Source: Flavobacterium lacisediminis (GTDB taxonomy: Bacteria > Bacteroidota > Bacteroidia > Flavobacteriales > Flavobacteriaceae). Taken from it: a stretch of 64,000 nt of DNA. Positions 9,972 to 18,423 of this stretch are shown here, one piece after another; position 1 is the first letter of the stretch, and every line of letters starts with the position of its first letter. The DNA is taken from NCBI RefSeq assembly GCF_025909975.1, contig NZ_JAPCIO010000002.1, forward strand, positions 186,001-250,000. The letters are read 5' to 3'. A program made the position numbers and the translations under genes. The notes beneath the pieces were generated by a model, which saw only the letters and a program-made list of their open reading frames with translations, made no database searches and was not told the origin of the DNA.

Positions 9972-11318
9972 ATGAATCTAAATCAAATACATAACGTTTA
10001 TTTCATCGGAATCGGAGGCATCGGAATGAGTGCTCTTGCTCGCTATTTTCAATACATTGGGAAAAAAGTAGTGGGTTATGATAAAACACCTACGCAGTTA
10101 ACAGATGAATTGCAAGCTATCGGTTTAGAAATTCATTTTGAAGATAATATCAGTTTAATTCCAGCCGATTTCTATGTAGAAAATACATTAGTAATCGTAA
10201 CGCCAGCCGTTCCAGTTTCACATTCCGAATGGAACTATTTCATTGAAAGAGAATACAATATTAAAAAACGTGCTGAAGTTTTGGGAATCATAACAAAAGA
10301 TACCTATTGTTTCGCTGTTGCAGGAACACACGGAAAAACTACAACATCAAGTATTTTAGGTCACGTTTTATATGAAAGTGGTGTTGATGTTACTGCTTTT
10401 TTAGGCGGAATTGTTGAAAACTATAATTCCAATTTAATAGGTTCAGGAAAAACGGTAACTGTTGTAGAAGCGGATGAATTTGACCGTTCATTTTTGCACT
10501 TACATCCAAATGTTTCTTGTGTAACGTCAATGGATGCCGACCATTTAGATATTTATGGTGATGCAGCAAGTATTGAAGAATCATTCAGAGAATTCGCAGC
10601 TAAAACATCAAGCGAAAATTTATACGTAATCAAAGGATTACCACTAGAAGGAAATACGATTGGTGTAAACAATGATGCTGATTTTTCAGCTCAAAACATC
10701 CGAATTGAAAATGGGTTTTATGCGTTTGATGTTAAAACACCCACTGAAATAGTTCAAAATGTAAAATTTGGTTTGCCAGGTCATCATAATCTGACTAATG
10801 CACTATTGGCTTTTGCCATGGCGAAATCTTATGGTGTTTCAAATGAGAAAATCATTGCAGCATTAGCAAGTTTTAAAGGAGTAAGAAGACGTTTTTCATT
10901 CCAAATTAGAGAAGAAAAATTAGTTTATATTGATGATTATGCACATCATCCAACCGAAATTAACGCGGTGCATCAAGCGGTTCGAGAATTATATCCGGGT
11001 AAAAAAATCATTGCAGCATTTCAGCCACATTTGTTCAGTAGAACGAAAGATTTTGTAGATGGTTTTGCAGAAAGTCTAAGCAAGTTTGACGAGATTTTAT
11101 TATTGGAAATTTATCCTGCTCGCGAGTTGCCAATGGAAGGTGTAAATTCGACTTGGTTGTTGAATAAAATTAACAATCCAAATAAGAAATTAGTTAGTAA
11201 AGACGAATTGTTCACGGCTTTTGAAAATTCAGATGCTGATGTGTTCATAACTATTGGCGCAGGCGACATTGGTGAGCTTGTAAAAGATCTAAAAAAAGCG
11301 CTTCATGAAAAGAATTAA
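9972..11318 (+). CDS. murC: UDP-N-acetylmuramate:L-alanine ligase MurC
   Basis: 448 residues. MurC performs the first ATP-dependent amino acid addition of the stem peptide in the cytoplasm. The N-terminal IGIGGIGMSALA is at about 13-24, the P-loop GTHGKTTT near 117, the conserved EADEFDRS near 166, and the ligase motif DDYAHHPTEI in the C-terminal part, followed by FQPHLFSRT. Length is normal for a MurC without fused Ddl. The end overlaps ftsQ by 14 bases. It is the last cytoplasmic ligase of the cluster, before the division genes. Confidence 0.97.
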   Translation: MNLNQIHNVYFIGIGGIGMSALARYFQYIGKKVVGYDKTPTQLTDELQAIGLEIHFEDNISLIPADFYVENTLVIVTPAVPVSHSEWNYFIEREYNIKKRAEVLGIITKDTYCFAVAGTHGKTTTSSILGHVLYESGVDVTAFLGGIVENYNSNLIGSGKTVTVVEADEFDRSFLHLHPNVSCVTSMDADHLDIYGDAASIEESFREFAAKTSSENLYVIKGLPLEGNTIGVNNDADFSAQNIRIENGFYAFDVKTPTEIVQNVKFGLPGHHNLTNALLAFAMAKSYGVSNEKIIAALASFKGVRRRFSFQIREEKLVYIDDYAHHPTEINAVHQAVRELYPGKKIIAAFQPHLFSRTKDFVDGFAESLSKFDEILLLEIYPARELPMEGVNSTWLLNKINNPNKKLVSKDELFTAFENSDADVFITIGAGDIGELVKDLKKALHEKN

Positions 11319-12027
11319 TTGGCATACTATTCGCTTGGTGTTAATCATTTTTACAATGATTTTCCTTTACTCCTTTTCTGTAAAGAGGAATAGTGAGCGC
11401 AAAATCAGTAAGATAGACATTAAATTCGAGTCGAATGAAAATATGTTTTTAACACATGAAATGGTTAATAACTTGTTAATACAAAATTTGGGAGGTACAT
11501 CATCAATTCAAAAAGATAAATTAGATTTGAATACTTTAGAAACTGTTCTCGATGATCACGAGATGATTGAAAAAGCACAAGTTTTTTCAACTGTAGATGG
11601 ATTTCTAAATACGCGTATTACTCAAAAGACCCCAATCGTAAGAGTTATTACTGATAATGAAAGCTATTATCTTGATTCAAAAGGGTATAGAATGTCGTTG
11701 TCGGAGAATTTTTCAGCACGAGTTCCGCTAGTTACTGGCGAAATAAGTGAAGAAAATTGCAAGCCGTTTTTGTTCTTATTTAACGAAATCAAAAAAGATG
11801 ATTTCTTAAGTAAAAATATTACTGGCGCACAGGTTATGGCTTCAGGAAATGTGGTGTTAACCAACAGAAGTTATGATTATAAAATAGCATTTGGGAAACC
11901 AATAAATGTTGAAAAGAAGCTAAAGAATTATAAAGCGTTTTTTCATCATGCGATAAAAGATACATTGATTAAAAGTTATAAAGAGGTAAACGTTATGTTT
12001 ACACAACAAGTGGTTTGTAAGAAATAG
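11305..12027 (+). CDS. ftsQ: Cell division protein FtsQ (DivIB-like)
   Basis: 240 residues: a short cytoplasmic end, one membrane segment at about 8-23 and a periplasmic region starting with a POTRA-like part (SKIDIKFESNENMFLTHEMV). The conserved block with TPIVRV and YYLDSKGYRM is typical of FtsQ in this phylum. FtsQ bridges FtsBL and FtsWI at the septum. Overall sequence is weakly conserved, so synteny (murC-ftsQ-ftsA) carries much of the call. It overlaps murC by 14 bases and lies 8 bases before ftsA. Confidence 0.9.
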   Translation: MKRINWHTIRLVLIIFTMIFLYSFSVKRNSERKISKIDIKFESNENMFLTHEMVNNLLIQNLGGTSSIQKDKLDLNTLETVLDDHEMIEKAQVFSTVDGFLNTRITQKTPIVRVITDNESYYLDSKGYRMSLSENFSARVPLVTGEISEENCKPFLFLFNEIKKDDFLSKNITGAQVMASGNVVLTNRSYDYKIAFGKPINVEKKLKNYKAFFHHAIKDTLIKSYKEVNVMFTQQVVCKK

Positions 12028-12035
12028 TTAGAGTT

Positions 12036-13418
12036 ATGAACAAAGACAACATTGCAGTAGGATTAGACATTGGTACAACTAAAATTGTAGCAATGATAGG
12101 GAAGAAGAATGAATACGGAAAGCTAGAGATTCTTGGAGTAGGAAAATCTAAAAGCTTAGGTGTTCATAGAGGTGTTGTAAATAATATTACACAAACCATA
12201 CAGTCAATTCAGCAAGCAGTTGCTGATGCAGAAAATGATTCGGGTTATAAAATTAATGATGTTGTTGTAGGTATTGCTGGGCAACACATTAGAAGTATTC
12301 AACATAGCGATTACATCAGTCGTCCAAATGCAGAAGAAGTAATTGGAGATGCAGATATCGATGCATTGATTGGTCAGGTTCATAAATTAGCTATGTTACC
12401 AGGTGAAGAAATTATTCACGTTTTGCCACAAGAATTTAAAATCGACGGACAGGCCGAAATTAAAGAACCAATTGGAATGTACGGTGGAAGATTAGAATCT
12501 AGTTTCCACGTAGTAGTAGGACAAGCGGCTTCTATTCGTAATTTAGGAAGATGTATCAAAAGTGCTGGATTAGAATTATCTGGATTAACACTTGAACCAT
12601 TAGCTTCGGCTGATGCAGTATTAAGTCAAGAAGAAAAAGAAGCAGGAGTTGCTTTGATAGATATAGGTGGTGGAACAACCGATTTAGCCATTTTTAAAGA
12701 TGGAATCATTCGTCATACAGCTGTTATTCCTTTTGGAGGAAACGTGATAACGGAAGATATTAAAGAAGGATGTTCGATTATCGAAAAACAAGCAGAGTTA
12801 TTGAAAACTCGTTTTGGTTCAGCTTGGCCAGGAGAAAATAAAGACAATGAAATTGTTTCTATTCCTGGATTAAGAGGCAGAGAGCCAAAAGAAATTTCAT
12901 TAAAAAACTTGTCAAAAATCATTCACGCTAGAGTTGTGGAAATCATTGAACAAGTATATGCTGAAATTAAATTGTACGGACACGAAGATCCAAAGAAAAA
13001 ACTAATTGCAGGTATTGTATTAACAGGTGGTGGAGCGCAATTGCAACACATTAAACAACTGGTAGAATACATTACTGGAATGGATACAAGAATTGGTTAT
13101 CCAAACGAGCATTTAGCAGGAGATTCAAACGAAGAGTTGTCAAGTCCATTGTATGCTACAGCAGTTGGTTTAGTAATGAACAGTATTAGAAACAATACAA
13201 AAAGTGCTACTCCATTTGTGGAAATGAAAAAAGAAGAGCCAGTAGTGGTGACTCGCCCTCAAGTTGTGGTTGAAGAAACAATTGTTGAGGAAGAAAAAGA
13301 GGAGCCAAAAGCAACTCAACAAATTACGAAACAAGAAACAACAGATGATAGAATCAAACGTTCGTTTTTTGATAAGTATATAGATAAGATTAAAGAATTT
13401 TTAGATAACGCAGAATAA
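12036..13418 (+). CDS. ftsA: Cell division actin-like protein FtsA
   Basis: 460 residues. FtsA is an actin-fold ATP-binding protein that tethers FtsZ to the membrane. The phosphate-1 loop GLDIGTTKIVA is at about 9-19, the phosphate-2 loop DIGGGTTDLA near 209, and the adenosine motif LTGGGAQL near 329. A linker of about 50 residues rich in Glu, Val and Pro precedes a basic/hydrophobic amphipathic tail (RSFFDKYIDKIKEFL), the expected membrane-targeting helix. It lies 8 bases after ftsQ and 11 bases before ftsZ, with an unusually good ribosome site for ftsZ just past its stop. Confidence 0.97.
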   Translation: MNKDNIAVGLDIGTTKIVAMIGKKNEYGKLEILGVGKSKSLGVHRGVVNNITQTIQSIQQAVADAENDSGYKINDVVVGIAGQHIRSIQHSDYISRPNAEEVIGDADIDALIGQVHKLAMLPGEEIIHVLPQEFKIDGQAEIKEPIGMYGGRLESSFHVVVGQAASIRNLGRCIKSAGLELSGLTLEPLASADAVLSQEEKEAGVALIDIGGGTTDLAIFKDGIIRHTAVIPFGGNVITEDIKEGCSIIEKQAELLKTRFGSAWPGENKDNEIVSIPGLRGREPKEISLKNLSKIIHARVVEIIEQVYAEIKLYGHEDPKKKLIAGIVLTGGGAQLQHIKQLVEYITGMDTRIGYPNEHLAGDSNEELSSPLYATAVGLVMNSIRNNTKSATPFVEMKKEEPVVVTRPQVVVEETIVEEEKEEPKATQQITKQETTDDRIKRSFFDKYIDKIKEFLDNAE

Positions 13419-13424
13419 AAGGAG
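13419..13424 (+). promoter_or_regulatory. Shine-Dalgarno sequence of ftsZ
   Basis: AAGGAG lies five bases before the ftsZ ATG. Most starts in this window are preceded only by A-rich sequence, as expected for Bacteroidota, whose ribosomes mostly hide the anti-SD. A full SD here is therefore unusual and fixes the start at 13430. Confidence 0.7.
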
Positions 13425-13429
13425 ATACT

Positions 13430-15403
13430 ATGTCAGAATTTGGAAACATTTCATTCGATTTACCTAAAAACCAATCTAACGTAATTAAAGTAATTGGCGT
13501 TGGAGGTGGAGGTAGTAATGCCATAAACCACATGTTTAAGCAAGGCATTAAAGGTGTTGATTTTATAGTTTGTAATACTGATTCTCAGGCATTGCAAAAT
13601 AGTCCAGTACCAAATAAAATTCAGTTGGGTGTTAACCTTACCGAAGGATTAGGTGCGGGTGCAAACCCTGAAGTAGGTCAACAATCTGCAATAGAAAGTA
13701 TCGCCGAAATTGAGAAAATGTTGGACAGCAACACCAAAATGGTTTTCATCACCGCAGGAATGGGTGGAGGAACTGGAACTGGTGCAGCTCCTGTAATTGC
13801 GCAATTGGCAAAAGAGCGCGACATTTTAACAGTGGGTATTGTTACGATTCCTTTTCAATTTGAAGGAAAAGTTCGCTCTGAGCAAGCGTTAGCTGGAGTT
13901 GAACGTTTACGTAAACAAGTAGATTCTTTAGTTGTTATCAATAATAATAAATTACGTGAAGTATACGGAAACTTAGGTTTCAAAGCTGGTTTCTCAAAGG
14001 CTGACGAAGTGTTAGCTACTGCGTCAAGAGGAATTGCTGAAGTTATTACGCACCACTATACTCAAAATATTGACCTTAAAGATGCTAAAACCGTGTTGTC
14101 AAACAGCGGAACAGCAATCATGGGTTCTGCAACTGCATCGGGTTCAGATAGAGCAAAACAAGCAATTTCAAGCGCATTAGATTCTCCATTATTAAACGAT
14201 AATAAGATTACTGGTGCTAAAAACGTATTGTTGTTAATCGTTTCTGGAACTGATGAAGCTAACGAAATTACAATCGATGAAATCGGAGAAATCAATGATT
14301 TCATTCAGTCTGAAGCAGGTTACAACGCAAACATCATCATGGGTGTTGGTGAAGAAGAAGCTTTAGGTGAAGCAATTTCGGTAACGGTAATTGCTACAGG
14401 TTTTAATATCGAGCAACAAGCAGAAATCGTTAATACGGAGCCTAAGAAAATTATTCATTCTTTAGAAGACGAACAAAAAATTGTTCACGAATTGTTGAAT
14501 AAAACAATTGCGAGTCTTCCGGTTAATGAGCCAATTTTTGAATCTCCAATTGAAACAGAAATTAAATCAGATATCATCAATCCAATTTGTGACGAAGTAG
14601 TAGAACAAAAAGTTGTTTTTACTTTAGAAGAAGAAGTTGAAGAGCCAGTTTTCGAAATTCATACACCAGTAGCAGCAATTGATTTAGTTCCTACAACTGA
14701 GTTTTTAAAGAATATTGATGTAACTTTTGAAGTAGTTAGCCCAAATGTAGCGCCAACTTTCGAAATCATTACACCACAAATCAGAGAAATCGAAGTAAAA
14801 GATCCAGAATTTGTTGTAGCAACTGAAGAAGTGAGTTTTTCTTTGGATTTATTCGCTGCAAAAGAAGAAGTTAAAGAGAATACAATTGTTTTCGAATTAA
14901 CGCCTGAAACACGTGCTATGGAAGTAAAAGATCCAATAAACGTTGTTCCGGTTACAGAAGTTAATCAAAACGGAATTATCAAATATTCGTTAGAGGATTA
15001 TTTAGAAAAAGAAAACGAATTAGTAGCTTCTAAGCCAGTCGAAATTGTAGCTGAACCAATTGATGAAGAGTTAAACTTCACTATGAAAACGAATGTTCAA
15101 AAATTTGAAGATGCACATCAATTAGACAATACTTCGCCTTTAGAAATGTCAATCGAAGATACATTAAAACTTAGAGCCGACGAACGTAAAAGAAAAATGA
15201 AAGAATTCAATCATAAATTCAACAATAGTGCTTCGCAAATTGATGAGTTTGAAAGAATTCCTGCCTATAAAAGAATGGGGTTTGATGTAACATCTACACC
15301 AAACACTGCTAGCAATCAATCTAGAATGTCTTTAGGAACTGATAGCAACGACGATATTCAATTGCGTTCAAACAATTCATTCCTACACGATAATGTGGAT
15401 TAA
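13430..15403 (+). CDS. ftsZ: Cell division GTPase FtsZ with extended C-terminal linker
   Basis: 657 residues against about 380 in E. coli. The tubulin-like core covers about 1-330: the early [13 protein letters not shown] loop, the tubulin signature GGGTGTG at 112-118, and the T7 region around [13 protein letters not shown] and ADEVL. A long acidic Val/Pro/Glu-rich linker follows at about 335-600, with short repeats such as EVKDP at 455-459 and 498-502. Near the end comes IPAYKRMGF, the likely conserved peptide that binds FtsA, and then about 40 more residues. FtsZ polymerises with GTP into the Z ring. It is the last gene of the dcw cluster, followed by a hairpin terminator. Confidence 0.97.
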   Translation: MSEFGNISFDLPKNQSNVIKVIGVGGGGSNAINHMFKQGIKGVDFIVCNTDSQALQNSPVPNKIQLGVNLTEGLGAGANPEVGQQSAIESIAEIEKMLDSNTKMVFITAGMGGGTGTGAAPVIAQLAKERDILTVGIVTIPFQFEGKVRSEQALAGVERLRKQVDSLVVINNNKLREVYGNLGFKAGFSKADEVLATASRGIAEVITHHYTQNIDLKDAKTVLSNSGTAIMGSATASGSDRAKQAISSALDSPLLNDNKITGAKNVLLLIVSGTDEANEITIDEIGEINDFIQSEAGYNANIIMGVGEEEALGEAISVTVIATGFNIEQQAEIVNTEPKKIIHSLEDEQKIVHELLNKTIASLPVNEPIFESPIETEIKSDIINPICDEVVEQKVVFTLEEEVEEPVFEIHTPVAAIDLVPTTEFLKNIDVTFEVVSPNVAPTFEIITPQIREIEVKDPEFVVATEEVSFSLDLFAAKEEVKENTIVFELTPETRAMEVKDPINVVPVTEVNQNGIIKYSLEDYLEKENELVASKPVEIVAEPIDEELNFTMKTNVQKFEDAHQLDNTSPLEMSIEDTLKLRADERKRKMKEFNHKFNNSASQIDEFERIPAYKRMGFDVTSTPNTASNQSRMSLGTDSNDDIQLRSNNSFLHDNVD

Positions 15404-15431
15404 ATCTACAACAAACTAACCTACACTAAGA

Positions 15432-15461
15432 AACCCGAAGAGCAATTTTCGGGTTTTTTTA
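15432..15461 (+). terminator. Rho-independent terminator of the dcw cluster
   Basis: The nine-base stem AAACCCGAA / TTCGGGTTT (15432-15440 with 15449-15457) encloses an eight-base loop and is followed by a T run. It lies 28 bases after the ftsZ stop. Confidence 0.88.
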
Positions 15462-15463
15462 TT

Positions 15464-15471
15464 ACCTTTGC
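15464..15471 (+). promoter_or_regulatory. -7 promoter box upstream of yqeY
   Basis: TACCTTTG matches the Bacteroidota -7 consensus TAnnTTTG exactly and sits just after the ftsZ terminator, giving a leader of about 60 bases to yqeY. I see no convincing -33 TTG at 17-23 bases upstream; that position falls in the terminator stem. Confidence 0.6.
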
Positions 15472-15538
15472 ACCATGTTTGTAAAACCTTTTTCTAGGGT
15501 TTGGACATAAATCAACTACAATAAATAAAAAATACAAT

Positions 15539-15988
15539 ATGAGTTTAGAAGCAAAAATCATGGATCACATGAAGGAAGCCATGAAGGCAAAAGATAGTGT
15601 GGCTTTAGAAGCATTAAGAGCTATCAAATCGGCAATTATTTTAGCCAAAACAGAAGCTGGTGCAGGAGATGGTTTGTCAGAAGATCAAGAAATTAAAATG
15701 TTACAACGTTTGGTTAAAATGCGTAAGGATAGTGCTACTATTTTCACAGAGCAAAATCGTCCTGATTTAGCGGAACCAGAATTAGCACAAATTGCTGTAA
15801 TTGAAAAATTCTTGCCAGCTCAGTTATCAGAAGAAGAAGTAGAAGCAATTATTGCTAAAATCATAGCTGAAACAGGAGCTTCAGGTATTGCTTCAATGGG
15901 AAAAGTTATGGGATTAGCTTCAGCTCAAATAGGAGGACAAGCAGAAGGGAAAGTAATTTCTGGAATTGTAAAGAAATTATTAGTATAA
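15539..15988 (+). CDS. GatB/YqeY domain protein
   Basis: 149 residues, the usual size of stand-alone YqeY proteins, which resemble the C-terminal helical domain of the GatB amidotransferase subunit. Family features seen are the early MKEAMKAKDS.ALEALR block, a Glu-rich middle, IEKFLPAQLSEEEV and the end GMGKVMG-type stretch with GGQAEGKVISGIVKKLL. These proteins are thought to bind tRNA, but no firm role is known. It has its own promoter-like box and precedes tRNA-Arg by 59 bases, with which it may be co-transcribed. The ATG start is unambiguous. Confidence 0.92.
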   Translation: MSLEAKIMDHMKEAMKAKDSVALEALRAIKSAIILAKTEAGAGDGLSEDQEIKMLQRLVKMRKDSATIFTEQNRPDLAEPELAQIAVIEKFLPAQLSEEEVEAIIAKIIAETGASGIASMGKVMGLASAQIGGQAEGKVISGIVKKLLV

Positions 15989-15996
15989 AAGTAACT

Positions 15997-16035
15997 AGTG
16001 AATAGTAATTAGCTAATCAATAGTTACTATTCACT
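15997..16035. repeat. Perfect 12-bp inverted repeat between yqeY and tRNA-Arg
   Basis: AGTGAATAGTAA (15997-16008) and TTACTATTCACT (16024-16035) are exact reverse complements around a 15-base loop. No T run follows, so termination is doubtful. It could be a processing hairpin for the tRNA transcript or one of the intergenic filler words of this genome. Confidence 0.65.
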
Positions 16036-16047
16036 TATCACTAAAAA

Positions 16048-16121
16048 GGCTTCGTAGTTCAACTGGATAGAATATCAGATTTCGGCTCTGAGGGTTGCAG
16101 GTTCGAACCCTGCCGAGGTCA
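16048..16121 (+). tRNA. tRNA-Arg, anticodon UCG
   Basis: 74 bases fold into a full cloverleaf. Acceptor GGCTTCG pairs with CGAGGTC (two G-U pairs) with discriminator A; the D stem is GTTC/GAAT; the anticodon stem TCAGA/TCTGA holds loop TTTCGGC with anticodon TCG; the T stem GCAGG/CCTGC holds TTCGAAC. The 3' CCA is not encoded (CAA follows). It reads CGN arginine codons, mainly CGA. A terminator follows directly. Confidence 0.93.
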
Positions 16122-16122
16122 C

Positions 16123-16160
16123 AAATAAACGTCAAGATTTCTTGGCGTTTATTTTTTTTT
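16123..16160 (+). terminator. Terminator after tRNA-Arg
   Basis: AATAAACGTCAAG (16124-16136) pairs with CTTGGCGTTTATT (16141-16153) with one T-G wobble and a four-base loop, followed by a run of T to 16160. Confidence 0.9.
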
Positions 16161-16168
16161 AAACACAT

Positions 16169-16191
16169 TATTTTACGTTATTTGTAAAATA
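16169..16191. promoter_or_regulatory. Inverted repeat upstream of the MtfA-like gene
   Basis: TATTTTAC (16169-16176) and GTAAAATA (16184-16191) form an exact dyad with a seven-base centre, ending 11 bases before the ATG at 16203. It could be an operator or a 5' hairpin hiding the start. No exact TAnnTTTG box is present nearby. Confidence 0.4.
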
Positions 16192-16202
16192 GTCCCAAAT
16201 AT

Positions 16203-17063
16203 ATGAATCCACAACCTATAGAACACGAATTATTTTTAGCTGATTACATTGCTATGTTTGTTGTCGTGGCTCCTTTTGCGGCTATCTTTTTTGCTTTTGC
16301 TTTTTATGTAACAGAGATTGTTTATCTACGTAATTATAAAAAACCTTTAGTGGTGTTTGCTAATGTAAATTTTTTAAAGTTAAATGATTCTAGAAAGCAA
16401 ATATTGACAACAAATTTTCATTTTTACAATCGATTAAAACCTAAATACAAAAGATATTTCGAGCATAGAGTAGCTAAGTTAATCTTGCATTATAATTTTG
16501 AAGGTAGAGATATAGAAATTACCGAAGAAATGAAAGTAACTATATCAGCAACCTATGTAATGTTAACTTTTGGAATGCGCGAATATTTAAATCCATTGTT
16601 CAAGCGAATTGTTGTTTATCCGGATATTTATTATTCATCTCAAAATGATAATTACCATAAAGGAGAGTTTAATCCAAGAATGGAATGCATTGTTTTTTCT
16701 TGGAAACACTTTAAAGAAGGGATTGATATCACAAATGATAATTTGAATTTAGGATTACATGAATTTACCCATGCTTTTCATATTTATGCATTAAAAAGTG
16801 ATAAAGCAACTTTTGTTTTGTTCAACGAATCGCTTCAAAATTTATTTCGTGTAGTTTCAAAACCTGAAGTCAAGCAACGTTTAATTGAATCTGGATTTTT
16901 AAGAGATTATGCTTACGAAAATCAGTTTGAGTTTGTCGCGGTTTTATTAGAATATTTTTTTGAATCACCTCAAGAATTTAAATCTAAATTCCCTTCTATA
17001 TTCTTGAAAGTCAAGCATATGATTAACTATAATGAAAAGTATTTTATTTCATCTATAGTTTAA
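16203..17063 (+). CDS. Membrane-anchored MtfA-like zinc peptidase
   Basis: 286 residues. One membrane segment lies at about 14-38. The remainder matches the MtfA (DUF980) zinc metallopeptidase family, with the motif HEFTH at 186-190 (two zinc histidines and the catalytic glutamate) in NLGLHEFTHAFHI, and later glutamates that could supply the third ligand. E. coli MtfA is cytosolic and binds the Mlc repressor; the anchor here is a difference, and no PTS or Mlc partner lies nearby. It is flanked by the tRNA-Arg terminator and a CBS gene and appears to be its own unit. Substrate unknown. Confidence 0.82.
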   Translation: MNPQPIEHELFLADYIAMFVVVAPFAAIFFAFAFYVTEIVYLRNYKKPLVVFANVNFLKLNDSRKQILTTNFHFYNRLKPKYKRYFEHRVAKLILHYNFEGRDIEITEEMKVTISATYVMLTFGMREYLNPLFKRIVVYPDIYYSSQNDNYHKGEFNPRMECIVFSWKHFKEGIDITNDNLNLGLHEFTHAFHIYALKSDKATFVLFNESLQNLFRVVSKPEVKQRLIESGFLRDYAYENQFEFVAVLLEYFFESPQEFKSKFPSIFLKVKHMINYNEKYFISSIV

Positions 17064-17103
17064 AATACTGATATCTATCATGTTTTTGTGGCGATATATT
17101 GAG

Positions 17104-17111
17104 TAACTTTA
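17104..17111 (+). promoter_or_regulatory. Possible -7 box of the CBS gene
   Basis: TAACTTTA matches TAnnTTTG at seven of eight positions, 21 bases before the ATG. A TTG at 17086-17088 is only 15 bases away, shorter than the usual 17-23. Confidence 0.35.
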
Positions 17112-17132
17112 TGTCATTAAAATTTCGGTATT

Positions 17133-17552
17133 ATGAAACAAAAAGTTCCCGTGTCAACTATCATGACAAAAAATGTAGTGAAGTTGAACTTATCAGATGA
17201 TTTAACAAAAGCGGAAAGCTTGTTCAAAAAGTACCACATTAGACACATTCCGGTGGTTTACAGTAATAAAATTGTTGGAATGTTGAGTTATACCGATTTG
17301 CTCCGTATTTCATTTGCAGATGCTATTGATGATGACGAAGACGTTGTAGATACTACAGTTTATAACATGTTTACTGTGGAGCAAGTAATGGCAAAAAAAA
17401 TAGTTTCTATTTCACCAGATACTACCATTAAGGAAGCAGCCCAAATTTTAGCCACAAAAGAGTTTCATGCTCTTCCTGTATGTGAAGGAGAATTGTTAGT
17501 AGGAATTATAACCACAACCGATTTAATTAAATACCTAATCGATCAATATTAA
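17133..17552 (+). CDS. Two-CBS-domain protein
   Basis: 139 residues consisting of two tandem CBS domains (about 1-70 and 71-139) and nothing else. The paired motifs are VSTIMTKNVVKL...HIRHIPVV and VEQVMAKKIVSI...EFHALPVC, each ending in a short strand (IVGMLSYTDLLR, LVGIITTTDLIK). Such proteins bind adenine nucleotides or related ligands and regulate partners, but no partner is evident here. A short acidic stretch (DAIDDDEDVVD) links the domains. It is transcribed towards rpe and shares a bidirectional terminator with it. Cytoplasmic. Confidence 0.92.
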   Translation: MKQKVPVSTIMTKNVVKLNLSDDLTKAESLFKKYHIRHIPVVYSNKIVGMLSYTDLLRISFADAIDDDEDVVDTTVYNMFTVEQVMAKKIVSISPDTTIKEAAQILATKEFHALPVCEGELLVGIITTTDLIKYLIDQY

Positions 17553-17555
17553 ATT

Positions 17556-17589
17556 AAAAAGCCTAACAGTTAAATGTTAGGCTTTTTTT
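17556..17589. terminator. Bidirectional terminator between the CBS gene and rpe
   Basis: AAAAAGCCTAACA (17556-17568) pairs perfectly with TGTTAGGCTTTTT (17575-17587) around a six-base loop, with A runs on the left and T runs on the right. It can therefore stop transcripts from both converging genes. Confidence 0.92.
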
Positions 17590-17592
17590 GAA

Positions 17593-18252
17593 TTATTTTG
17601 TTATTTGTTTTAAATCTGCAATGGTGGCAATTGGGTCTTGAGCTCCAAAAACATAACTTCCAGCTACTAAAACATCAGCTCCTGCATCAGCTAATTGTTT
17701 TGCGTTTTTATTGGTTACACCGCCATCAATTTCAATTAAAGTAGATGCATTTTTTCTATTAATTAATGCTTTTAGTTTTTCAACTTTAGCATAAGTGTTT
17801 TCAATGAAAGATTGACCTCCAAAACCAGGATTCACACTCATAATACACACTAAATCTATATCTTGAATCACATCTTCTAATAAATCTACGTTAGTGTGTG
17901 GATTTAAAGCTACTCCAGCTTTCATGCCTTCTGCTTTGATTGCCTGAAGTGTTCTATGTAAATGAGTACAAGCTTCGTAATGAACCGTCAAAACATCAGC
18001 TCCTAATTTTTTAAAAGTTGTAATATATCTATCTGGGTCAACAATCATCAAGTGAACATCGATTGTTTTTTTAGCATGTTTGTTGATTGCATCTAAAACA
18101 GGCATTCCAAAAGAGATATTTGGAACAAAAACGCCATCCATAATATCAATGTGAAACCAATCCGCTTCACTAGCATTAATCATTTCGATGTCGCGTTGTA
18201 AATTAGCAAAATCAGCTGCAAGAACTGATGGAGCAATAAGTGTATTTTTCAT
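17593..18252 (-). CDS. rpe: Ribulose-phosphate 3-epimerase
   Basis: 219 residues, normal length. Rpe interconverts ribulose 5-phosphate and xylulose 5-phosphate in the pentose phosphate pathway. The TIM-barrel motifs are clear: APSVLAADFANL near the start, FHIDIMDGVFVPN holding metal-binding His and Asp, DVHLMI, the MSVNPGFGGQSF loop near 139-150, and EIDGGV. The start is supported by a promoter box about 29 bases upstream. It stands alone between convergent CBS and upstream rpoD units. Cytoplasmic. Confidence 0.97.
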   Translation of the reverse strand: MKNTLIAPSVLAADFANLQRDIEMINASEADWFHIDIMDGVFVPNISFGMPVLDAINKHAKKTIDVHLMIVDPDRYITTFKKLGADVLTVHYEACTHLHRTLQAIKAEGMKAGVALNPHTNVDLLEDVIQDIDLVCIMSVNPGFGGQSFIENTYAKVEKLKALINRKNASTLIEIDGGVTNKNAKQLADAGADVLVAGSYVFGAQDPIATIADLKQITK

Positions 18253-18280
18253 AAACTTGTAAAGTGTGTGTTGTTGAGTG

Positions 18281-18288
18281 CAAAGATA
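18281..18288 (-). promoter_or_regulatory. -7 box of rpe
   Basis: On the minus strand this reads TATCTTTG, an exact TAnnTTTG match, 28 bases before the rpe ATG, which predicts a leader of about 23 bases. No clear -33 TTG is visible. Confidence 0.65.
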
Positions 18289-18294
18289 GTTTTT

Positions 18295-18331
18295 AGTTTA
18301 AAAGTTTAAAAGATTATGAGTTTAAAAGTTT
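18295..18331. repeat. Short direct repeat upstream of rpe
   Basis: The 13-base word AGTTTAAAAGTTT occurs at 18295-18307 and again at 18319-18331, a 24-base period. The word is itself nearly palindromic. It lies between the rpe promoter and the rpoD terminator, in the same style as the other intergenic filler words. Confidence 0.55.
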
Positions 18332-18340
18332 GAATGATGC

Positions 18341-18373
18341 AAAAAATAAAACCTCGGTAATCAGCCGAGGTTT
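18341..18373 (-). terminator. Terminator of the primary sigma factor gene
   Basis: AAACCTCGG (18349-18357) pairs with CCGAGGTTT (18365-18373) around a seven-base loop. On the minus strand the stem is followed by a T-rich tail (TTTTATTTTTTG), so it ends transcription coming from rpoD. Confidence 0.85.
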
Positions 18374-18423
18374 CAATCATCAATCAAAAAACGAACAGTC
18401 TTAGACTGTTGTTGTCTTTATAG

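Noticed and set aside
15997..16035. Attachment site or integration scar at tRNA-Arg
   Set aside because: No integrase, no direct repeat of the tRNA 3' end and no foreign gene block follow; the inverted repeat is local.
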